This document shows, piece after piece, positions 6,763 through 13,487 of a stretch of 31,991 nt of DNA; position 1 is the first letter of the stretch; each line of letters begins with the position of its first letter. The notes beneath the pieces are model-generated. The model was not told where the DNA came from. It did no database searches and saw only the letters and a program-made list of their open reading frames with translations. Both the position numbers and the translations under genes were made by a program. This DNA is from JACMNW01 sp031402355 (GTDB lineage: Bacteria > Pseudomonadota > Alphaproteobacteria > Rhodobacterales > Rhodobacteraceae). Location: NCBI GenBank assembly GCA_031402355.1, contig JANNSG010000185.1:1-31991 (forward strand), written 5' to 3'.

Positions 6763-9579
6763 TTAATGTGCCGCCGCCCAGTTTGCGCCCTGACCCGCCT
6801 CAACTGTCAGTTTGACCGAAAGCCTTACCGCCGGATCAGCAGCCCCTTCCATCACATCGCGCGCCACCGGGATCAGCGCATCAACTGCATCTTCGGCCAC
6901 CTCAAACAGAAGTTCGTCGTGCACCTGTAGCAGCATCTTGGCATCGATCCCGGCAATCGCGGCTGGCATGCGGATCATCGCGCGGCGGATTACATCGGCA
7001 GCGGTGCCTTGGATCGGCGCATTGATGGCGGCACGTTTGGCAAAACCGGCTTGCGGGCCTTTGGCGTTGATTTCCGGCGTGTGGATTTTGCGACCAAACA
7101 ACGTTTGCACATAGCCATGCGCTTTGGCGAAGGCGACAGTATCGTTCATGTATTCCTTGATGCCGGGGAAGCGTTCGAAGTACCGGTCGATGAACCCCTG
7201 CGCCTCGGCGCGCGGAATGCGCAGGTTGCGCGCCAGACCAAAGCCGGAAATGCCGTAGATGACGCCAAAGTTGATCGCCTTGGCCTGACGGCGGATCATC
7301 GGGTCCATGCCTTCCAGTGGCACGTTGAACATTTCGGACGCAGTCATCGCGTGGATATCAAGTCCATCGGCAAAGGCCTGTTTCAGTGCCGGAATATTGG
7401 CGACATGCGCCAGAATGCGCAGTTCAATCTGGCTGTAATCAAGGCTGACCAGAACCCTGCCTTTGGGGGCCACAAACGCCTCGCGGATACGGCGGCCTTC
7501 ATCGCTGCGAATCGGGATATTTTGCAGGTTCGGGTCGGTGGAGGCCAGCCGCCCGGTGACCGCCCCGGTGATGGAATAGCTGGTATGAACCCGGCCGGTT
7601 TCGGGGTTGATATGGTCTTGCAGCGCGTCAGTATAGGTGGATTTCAGCTTGGCCAACTGCCGCCAATCGAGCACCCGGCCCGGCAATTCGTGTTCAGTGG
7701 CAAGGTCTTCCAGAATATCTGCGCCAGTGGCGTAGGCCCCGGTTTTGCCCTTTTCGCCGCCGGGCAGCGACATCTTGTCAAACAGAATTTCACCCAGTTG
7801 TTTCGGCGAACCGACATTGAATTTTTCGCCCGCGAGGCTGTGAATTTCATCCTCAAGCCCCGCCATTTTCTGCGCGAATGCGTTCGACATGCGCGATAGG
7901 GTGTCACGGTCCACCTGAATGCCTGCCATTTCCATCGCGGCCAGAACGGGCACAAGCGGGCGCTCCAGCGTCTCATAGACCGTGGTGACCTTTGCCTCGT
8001 GAAGCTTGGGCTTGAACGTTTTCCACAGCCGCAAGGTCACATCGGCATCTTCAGCGGCGTATTTCACCGCCTCGTCAATTGGCACGCGGTCAAAGGTGAC
8101 CTGTGACTTGCCAGACCCCAGAAGCGTTTTGATCGAGATCGGCGCGTGGCCGAGGTATTCTTCCGACAGCGCGTTCATGCCGTGCATATGCAGCCCCGCA
8201 TGCATGGCGTAAGACATCAGCATGGTGTCGTCTATCGGAGCGACCGTCACGCCGTGGCGCGCGAAAATCTTGGCGTCGTATTTCATGTTCTGGCCGATTT
8301 TCAGGATGCCTGCATCTTCCAGCACGGGTTTCAGCAAGGCCAGAGCCTGTTCCAGCGGCATCTGGCCGGGGCTTAGGTCTGACGACCCAAACAGATCGCC
8401 GCCGCCCTGTTTGTGACCCAGCGGAATATAGCAAGCCTTCCCCGCCTCAACGCACAGCGAAATCCCCACCAGTTCGGCGCGCATTTCGTCAAGACTGGTG
8501 GTTTCGGTATCAACCGCCACATGGCCCTGTTCAACGATGGTTGTGATCCAGCGGTTCAGCGCGTCTGCATCGCGGACGCATTCGTAACCAGAATGGTCAA
8601 ACGGCAGGTCGCTGACATGAAAATTATTCGTACGAATAATTTTCGGCTCCCCCGCCACAGGCGCAATAGCCGCGACGGGCACGGCGACTTTCAGACTGGT
8701 CGCCACCCGCTGCGTCAGGGTGCGAAATTCCATCAGGTTCAGAAAACCCAGCAGGGTATCCGCATCGGGCTGTGCGACCTCTAGGCTTTCCAACGTAAAA
8801 TCAATCGGCATGTCGCAATCCAGCGCCACAAGGCGTTTGGAAATGCGGATCAGATCGGCATTGTCCACCAACGCCTCGCGCCGTTTGGGTTGTGGAATTT
8901 CGCCTGCGCGGGCCAACAAGGTTTCCAGATCGCCGAATTCCTGGATCAGCAAGGCGGCGGTCTTGATGCCTATGCCCGGCGCGCCCGGCACGTTATCAAC
9001 CGAATCCCCAGCCAGCGATTGCACATCGACCACGCGGTTCGGGGCCACGCCGAATTTTTCGAACACCTCATCTGGTCCGATGCGTTTTTGCTTCATCGGG
9101 TCGAACATTTCCACCCCGTCACCAACCAGTTGCATCAGGTCTTTGTCGGATGAAATGATGGTCACCGCCCCGCCAGCATCGCGCGCGCGGCAGGACAAAG
9201 TGGCGATGATGTCATCCGCCTCGAACCCCTCTGTTTCAATACAAGCGATGTTGAAAGCGCGGGTGGCATCGCGGGTCAGCGGGAATTGCGGGCGCAGGTC
9301 TTCGGGCAATTCTGGGCGGTTGGCTTTGTAGTCGGGGTAAATGTCGTTTCGAAAGGTTTTCGACGAATGATCGAAGATCACCGCCACATGTGTCGGCGCG
9401 TCGCCCGATTTGTTGCCTTCCAGATAGCGGAACAGAATGTTGCAAAACCCCGCCACCGCGCCCACCGGCAAGCCATCTGATTTGCGCGTCAAGGGCGGCA
9501 GCGCGTGGTAGGCGCGGAATATATAGGCAGAGCCGTCGATCAGGTGCAGATGATGGCCCTTGCCGAATGTTGAGGTCAT
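6763..9579 (-). CDS. polA: DNA polymerase I
   Basis: 938 residues, full length. Residues about 1-290: 5'-3' exonuclease (LIDGSAYIFRAYHALP at the start, ISSDKDLMQLV). About 330-530: 3'-5' proofreading exonuclease that looks active (HVAVDTETTSLD, QNMKYDAKIF, YAAEDADVTLRLW). C-terminal part: family A polymerase with motif A DYSQIELRILAH (around 710), motif B RRQAKAINFGVIYG and motif C VHDELLFEV (His about 887, Asp 888). Roles are gap filling in excision repair and RNA primer removal. AAGGAA precedes the start by 7 bases. The linker between the two exonuclease domains (around KIIRTNNF) is encoded by a 26-bp perfect palindrome, described separately. Confidence 0.98.
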   Translation of the reverse strand: MTSTFGKGHHLHLIDGSAYIFRAYHALPPLTRKSDGLPVGAVAGFCNILFRYLEGNKSGDAPTHVAVIFDHSSKTFRNDIYPDYKANRPELPEDLRPQFPLTRDATRAFNIACIETEGFEADDIIATLSCRARDAGGAVTIISSDKDLMQLVGDGVEMFDPMKQKRIGPDEVFEKFGVAPNRVVDVQSLAGDSVDNVPGAPGIGIKTAALLIQEFGDLETLLARAGEIPQPKRREALVDNADLIRISKRLVALDCDMPIDFTLESLEVAQPDADTLLGFLNLMEFRTLTQRVATSLKVAVPVAAIAPVAGEPKIIRTNNFHVSDLPFDHSGYECVRDADALNRWITTIVEQGHVAVDTETTSLDEMRAELVGISLCVEAGKACYIPLGHKQGGGDLFGSSDLSPGQMPLEQALALLKPVLEDAGILKIGQNMKYDAKIFARHGVTVAPIDDTMLMSYAMHAGLHMHGMNALSEEYLGHAPISIKTLLGSGKSQVTFDRVPIDEAVKYAAEDADVTLRLWKTFKPKLHEAKVTTVYETLERPLVPVLAAMEMAGIQVDRDTLSRMSNAFAQKMAGLEDEIHSLAGEKFNVGSPKQLGEILFDKMSLPGGEKGKTGAYATGADILEDLATEHELPGRVLDWRQLAKLKSTYTDALQDHINPETGRVHTSYSITGAVTGRLASTDPNLQNIPIRSDEGRRIREAFVAPKGRVLVSLDYSQIELRILAHVANIPALKQAFADGLDIHAMTASEMFNVPLEGMDPMIRRQAKAINFGVIYGISGFGLARNLRIPRAEAQGFIDRYFERFPGIKEYMNDTVAFAKAHGYVQTLFGRKIHTPEINAKGPQAGFAKRAAINAPIQGTAADVIRRAMIRMPAAIAGIDAKMLLQVHDELLFEVAEDAVDALIPVARDVMEGAADPAVRLSVKLTVEAGQGANWAAAH
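8619..8644. repeat. 26-bp perfect palindrome inside polA
   Basis: The half-site GAAAATTATTCGT (8619-8631) is followed directly by its exact reverse complement (8632-8644). It is AT-rich in an otherwise GC-rich gene and is read in frame as K-I-I-R-T-N-N-F in the linker between the two exonuclease domains of PolA. This looks like an inserted palindromic element, or a strong protein or DNA-hairpin site, tolerated in a non-essential linker. Confidence 0.9.
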
Positions 9580-9692
9580 TGCGGCATTCCTTGTAATCGC
9601 GGGTGCTTTGGGGAAGTATTCGCATGATCTTGGCCGTGCTGCCAGCCACCGAATTCACCCGGTGCTCGGAATCACGGCGATGCGAGGGTGTG

Positions 9693-9905
9693 ATGCGCAA
9701 AGTTGGTCGGGGGATTCTGGGATTTTTTGCAGGCTTTGTGGCGGGTGCAGCCATCACATTGGCCGCCTGCATCGCTGCCGCGTATCTTTTTGACATTTCG
9801 CAGTTTGAAGGCGCCTATGCGATGGGCGTGTTTTTCGGCTGGATGCCGCTGGGTGGTGCCGTAGGTGGCATCATCGGGGCGATTTGGGCGATAGCCCGCC
9901 GCTAA
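9693..9905 (+). CDS. Small inner-membrane protein, two predicted helices
   Basis: 70 residues, not recognised as a named family. A short basic N-terminus (MRKVGRG) is followed by a hydrophobic segment at about 9-33, a short loop (DISQFEG), and a second glycine-rich hydrophobic segment at about 42-66, ending IARR. The start at 9693 is preferred over an upstream in-frame ATG because GAGG lies 5-6 bases before it and because the extra upstream residues (polar and cysteine-containing) would spoil the membrane topology. It diverges from polA and converges on the zinc-finger gene. Function unknown. Confidence 0.65.
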   Translation: MRKVGRGILGFFAGFVAGAAITLAACIAAAYLFDISQFEGAYAMGVFFGWMPLGGAVGGIIGAIWAIARR

Positions 9906-9920
9906 ATCTGCACCGATTGT

Positions 9921-10106
9921 TCAATGATCATCATGCGCATGCGCCCGGTCAATCTGATACCGCTTGTCGCAATAGCCGCACTCAACCCAGCCGCGCTCGG
10001 CCGGGATGGTCAGCCAGACACGGGGATGTCCCAACGCGCCTTCGCCGCCATCGCAGGCGACTTTCCATTTGGTCACAATCTCGGTTTCGGGGGCTGAATT
10101 TGGCAT
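9921..10106 (-). CDS. Zinc-finger protein, NDUFS6 / zf-CHCC type
   Basis: 61 residues. C18-X8-H27-X15-C43-X2-C46 is the CHCC zinc pattern of the small zinc-finger family that includes the mitochondrial complex I subunit NDUFS6. The conserved HPRVWL and CGYCDKRY are both present. In alphaproteobacteria this protein is usually small and cytoplasmic; a complex I link is known for the mitochondrial relative and is only inferred here. AAGGAA stands about 7 bases before the ATG. It follows the hydroxypyruvate-isomerase-like gene on the same strand after 66 bases, so it may be the last gene of that transcript. Confidence 0.85.
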   Translation of the reverse strand: MPNSAPETEIVTKWKVACDGGEGALGHPRVWLTIPAERGWVECGYCDKRYQIDRAHAHDDH

Positions 10107-10172
10107 CTGGAATTCCTTGGCTCGGCATGGGGTCAGTCTAGCGATCGTTGGGCGGGGGGCAAGGGTTCTGGC

Positions 10173-10949
10173 CTATGTGCCCATGGGTTGGGTGCGGCCC
10201 TTGAGTGCGCCAAGCCAAGCCAGCCCCTGTGCTGTGGTCTTGGCCGGAAAATACTCGGCTGCGAGCCAGCCATCATAGGCCATGCTGTCCAGATCGGAGC
10301 AGAGCCCGGTCAAATCAAACCCGCCGCCGCCCGGTTCGGACCGGCTCACGAGACCCGATATCTGAACATGGGTGACCCGATGCGCGTGCTTTTTCCAGAC
10401 CATATCCGCGTTGCCATGCAAACGAACAGCGTGCCAGAGGTCAAATTGCAAGCCCAAGCGCGGCAGGCCCAGATCATCAATCAGGCGCGCCGCCTGATCA
10501 AAATCGTTCAGAAAATAGCCCGGCATATCAACCGGGTTCAAGGGCTCTATCGTCAGGCCAAGATCTGGCGCCTGTGCTGCGGCCCATGCCAAATTGTCAA
10601 GGTAGGTCTGTTCGGCGACAGGACCGCGCGCGATACCGGCCATGACATGAATGTTCTGCGCACCCAAACGGGTAGCAAGATCGGCCGCTTTCAGAAAACT
10701 GCTGCGAAACCGGTCTTCGCTGCCCGGCACCGCGGCGTGGCCGCGTTCTCCGGCGGCCCAATCGCCCGGCGGCGTGTTGATCAACGCCAGCGGAATACCC
10801 GCCAGAGCCGCCTGCCACTCCTTGGCGGAATGGTCGTAGGGAAACAGCACCTCTACCCCGTCAAAGCCCGCGTTATGGGCATGCCGGGGCCGCGACAGCA
10901 CAGAGCTTTCGGTGAACATCATCGTCAGATTGGCGGCAAAACGGGGCAT
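10173..10949 (-). CDS. hyi: Hydroxypyruvate isomerase-like TIM-barrel protein
   Basis: 258 residues, AP-endonuclease-2/xylose-isomerase-like TIM barrel. It follows E. coli Hyi closely in several places: FAANLTMMFTE at the start, GFDGVEVLFPYD, PPGDWAAGERGHAAVPG, LTIEPLNPVDMPGYFL (first metal-binding glutamate) and GWLAAEYFP (second). Hyi interconverts hydroxypyruvate and tartronate semialdehyde. The start at MPRFAANL shares one base with the stop of the DUF1285 gene (TGATG), which means translational coupling. A longer frame upstream is only the overlap with that gene. The window also encodes glycolate oxidase, so a link to glyoxylate metabolism is possible, but they are far apart. Some paralogues have other sugar-isomerase activities. 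Confidence 0.82.
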   Translation of the reverse strand: MPRFAANLTMMFTESSVLSRPRHAHNAGFDGVEVLFPYDHSAKEWQAALAGIPLALINTPPGDWAAGERGHAAVPGSEDRFRSSFLKAADLATRLGAQNIHVMAGIARGPVAEQTYLDNLAWAAAQAPDLGLTIEPLNPVDMPGYFLNDFDQAARLIDDLGLPRLGLQFDLWHAVRLHGNADMVWKKHAHRVTHVQISGLVSRSEPGGGGFDLTGLCSDLDSMAYDGWLAAEYFPAKTTAQGLAWLGALKGRTQPMGT

Positions 10950-11524
10950 CAGGACAGCTCGGCTGACGGAATGATCGGAAAAAATACGCCATCCGACCAA
11001 AGGCCAAACCAATCGGCGCCCTGATGGTGTTCGTGCTGGCACATCTCAATGAGCCGATAAAAGGACTTGCGGTCGATCAGAGCCTCCAGATTTGCGCGGA
11101 TCAGGATATAGGGTGAAGGTTCCCCGGAAATTTCGTTGCGGTCTACCCGAAGCGGGTGGGCCGTGCCAGCCGTCACTGTATCACCGACTTGGGTGATGAA
11201 TGTCACGCGCTGGTTGTGGTCTTTGCCGATCACATCAAGGTCAATGGCCAGAAAAGGCGCGTCTTCAACCAAGATTCCTACTTTTTCAACCGGGGTGACG
11301 AGGAAATAGCTGTCTCCCTCGCGCTTGATGATCGACGAAAACAGTTTGACCAGCCCAGGTCTTCCGATTGGCGTGCCAAGGTAAAACCAGGTGCCGTCGC
11401 GTGCGATGCGCATATCTATATCGCCGCAAAACGGCGGATTCCACAAATGCAGCGGTGGCGGGCCCTTCCCCGTCGCTGCCCCCGCCGAGGCAAGAACGGA
11501 GTCCGCAGTTGGTTTCACAATCAT
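10949..11524 (-). CDS. DUF1285 family protein
   Basis: 191 residues. Typical DUF1285 pattern: PPLHLWNPPFCGDIDMRIARDGTWFYLGTPIGR, then LVKLFSSIIKREGDSYFLVTPVEKVGI and DAPFLAIDL, a beta-rich protein without signal peptide. Function is not established for the family. First gene of a probable minus-strand transcript DUF1285 - hyi-like - zinc finger; its TGA overlaps the start of the next gene by one base. It diverges from the MoxR operon over 83 bases. Confidence 0.85.
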   Translation of the reverse strand: MIVKPTADSVLASAGAATGKGPPPLHLWNPPFCGDIDMRIARDGTWFYLGTPIGRPGLVKLFSSIIKREGDSYFLVTPVEKVGILVEDAPFLAIDLDVIGKDHNQRVTFITQVGDTVTAGTAHPLRVDRNEISGEPSPYILIRANLEALIDRKSFYRLIEMCQHEHHQGADWFGLWSDGVFFPIIPSAELS

Positions 11525-11548
11525 TTGTCTGCTTTGGCCTTTTGCCGT

Positions 11549-11577
11549 TTGTGCCGGACGCTAAGTTTCGGTCTAAT
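11549..11577 (+). promoter_or_regulatory. Putative sigma-70 promoter of the MoxR operon
   Basis: TTGTGC (11549-11554), a 17-base spacer, then TCTAAT (11572-11577). The -10 is one base off consensus while the -35 matches only at TTG. It lies in the 83-base divergent interval and would give a leader of about 24 bases, followed by a good AAGGAG site before the ATG. Confidence 0.4.
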
Positions 11578-11607
11578 GGGGTATATATGGTTTGAAGGAG
11601 CATTGTC

Positions 11608-12612
11608 ATGGCCGATCCCACACCTTTGATCGCCGAGATCGAAACCCTTGGGGGCAAGTTGGCCGAGGCCAAGGCCAGCATCAACCGCCGTTTCATCGGG
11701 CAAGAAAAGGTGGTCGATCTGGTGCTGGGGGCAATGCTGTGCGGTGGCCATGCTTTGCTGGTGGGTCTGCCCGGCCTTGGCAAGACGCGTCTGGTGGATA
11801 CGCTGTCAACGGTTATGGGCCTGAAAGGCAGCCGCATTCAGTTTACGCCCGATCTGATGCCCGCCGATATTTTGGGGTCCGAAGTGCTGGATACTGCAAG
11901 TGACGGAAGCCGCGCATTTCGATTCATCGAAGGTCCGGTGTTCTGCCAATTGCTGATGGCGGATGAGATCAACCGCGCCTCCCCCCGAACTCAGTCGGCG
12001 CTATTGCAAGCGATGCAGGAACGCGAGGTAACCATCGCGGGCCAGCACCGCCCGCTTGGCCGCCCGTTCCATGTGTTGGCTACGCAGAACCCGATTGAAC
12101 AGGAAGGCACGTATCCGCTGCCCGAAGCGCAGCTTGACCGGTTTCTGGTTCAGGTGGATGTCGAGTATCCTGATAGGGCGACTGAACGTGATATCCTGAT
12201 TGCGACCACTGGGGCAGAGGAGGCGGCAGTTTTGCCGGTCTTCGCCGCAGATGAATTGCTGGCTGCGCAGGCAGTGCTGCGCCGGATGCCGGTTGGCGAC
12301 AAGGTGGTCGAGGCTATCCTTGATCTGGTGCGCGCCTGCCGACCCGGCGAGGTGGAAGGAAGCGCGCTGGATGGCTCGCTTGGCTGGGGCCCGGGCCCGC
12401 GGGCGGCGCAGGCCCTGATGCTGACTGTGCGGGCGCGGGCGCTGCTGGAGGGCAGGCTTGCGCCGTCAGTCGCAGATGTTGCGGCGCTGGCGCGGCCTGC
12501 ATTGACGCACCGGATGTCTTTGTCTTTTGCCGCCCGGGCGCGGGGCGAGACCTTGCACAGCATCATAGACCGCGTGGCGACCCGGGTCTTGGGCCTTGAG
12601 ACGGCTGCATGA
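11608..12612 (+). CDS. MoxR-family AAA+ ATPase
   Basis: 334 residues. Walker A GLPGLGKT (53-60), Walker B LLMADE (115-120) followed by INRASPRTQSALLQAMQE, and the sensor segment LATQNPIEQEGTYPLPEAQLDRF, all typical of MoxR. Family members act as chaperone-like ATPases that help insert metal ions or mature complexes, working with VWA-domain partners. Here the next three genes are those partners. AAGGAG lies 8 bases before the ATG. The last codons overlap the DUF58 gene in ATGA. Confidence 0.95.
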   Translation: MADPTPLIAEIETLGGKLAEAKASINRRFIGQEKVVDLVLGAMLCGGHALLVGLPGLGKTRLVDTLSTVMGLKGSRIQFTPDLMPADILGSEVLDTASDGSRAFRFIEGPVFCQLLMADEINRASPRTQSALLQAMQEREVTIAGQHRPLGRPFHVLATQNPIEQEGTYPLPEAQLDRFLVQVDVEYPDRATERDILIATTGAEEAAVLPVFAADELLAAQAVLRRMPVGDKVVEAILDLVRACRPGEVEGSALDGSLGWGPGPRAAQALMLTVRARALLEGRLAPSVADVAALARPALTHRMSLSFAARARGETLHSIIDRVATRVLGLETAA

Positions 12613-13487
12613 CCCTGACTGACGCCTCACTACGCTCACGTGCCGAAGCGCTGGGCCAGTCTTTGCCCGCCTTGCTGGCATCGGCTGAACATCTGGCGTC
12701 AACTGTGATGCTGGGTGAACATGGTCGCAGGCGGGCAGGAATGGGCGATGAATTCTGGCAATATCGCCCGGCACATGCAGGCGATCCGGCGCGGTTGATC
12801 GATTGGCGCAGATCGGCGCGGTCAGACGCGCATTTCGTGCGTGAACGGGAATGGCAGGCGGCGCAATCGGTGTCGCTTTGGGTGGACCCGTCAAAATCAA
12901 TGGGGTTTACCGGGGATAGGTCCCGTGCTCCAAAAGCCGATCGAGCGCGCCTGCTGGCGTTGGCGCTTGCAGTTTTGCTGCTGCGTGGCGGCGAACGGGT
13001 TGGTCTTGCAGGCGATGCAGCACCGCCCCGGTCTGGCCGCGCACAGCTATTGCGATTGTCCAATGCGTTGGAGAGTGCTGACGCTGCTTCCGACTATGGG
13101 TACCCTGATGCGCGGGGGCTGGTATCGCATGGCCGCGCGGTATTTTTGTCTGATTTCCTTGGGGACATCGCAGGCGTCGAGGACGGTTTGTCGCGTGCCG
13201 CCGATCAAGGCGTGCGCGGGGCGTTGATTCAAATTCTTGACCCTGCGGAAGAAGAATTTCCCTTTGACGGCCGCACGATTTTTCAATCCATGGGCGGCAG
13301 CCTAAGCCATGAGACGCTTCGGGCAGGCGATTTGCGCGCACGCTATCTGGCGCGGTTGGCGGAACGCAAGGACCGGCTGCAGGCCCTGGCGCGGGCGACT
13401 GGCTGGCATTGTCACTGCCATCATACCGGGGCAGGGGCGTTGCCTGCGCTGCTTTGGGCCTACAGCGCGCTGGAGGACAGGCGCTGA
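12609..13487 (+). CDS. DUF58 domain protein
   Basis: 292 residues. The DUF58 signature is clear: RRAGMGDEFWQYRPAHAGDPARLIDWRRSARSDAHFVREREWQAAQSVSLWVDPSKSM. The last part is a VWA-like strand with Asp-Pro-Ser-Lys-Ser, close to the DxSxS metal site. RAVFLSDFLGD further on is the second VWA-like strand. Almost always found beside moxR. No membrane segment is evident. Coupled at both ends: its ATG lies in the moxR stop (ATGA) and its TGA shares a base with the next start (TGATG). Confidence 0.93.
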   Translation: MTLTDASLRSRAEALGQSLPALLASAEHLASTVMLGEHGRRRAGMGDEFWQYRPAHAGDPARLIDWRRSARSDAHFVREREWQAAQSVSLWVDPSKSMGFTGDRSRAPKADRARLLALALAVLLLRGGERVGLAGDAAPPRSGRAQLLRLSNALESADAASDYGYPDARGLVSHGRAVFLSDFLGDIAGVEDGLSRAADQGVRGALIQILDPAEEEFPFDGRTIFQSMGGSLSHETLRAGDLRARYLARLAERKDRLQALARATGWHCHCHHTGAGALPALLWAYSALEDRR

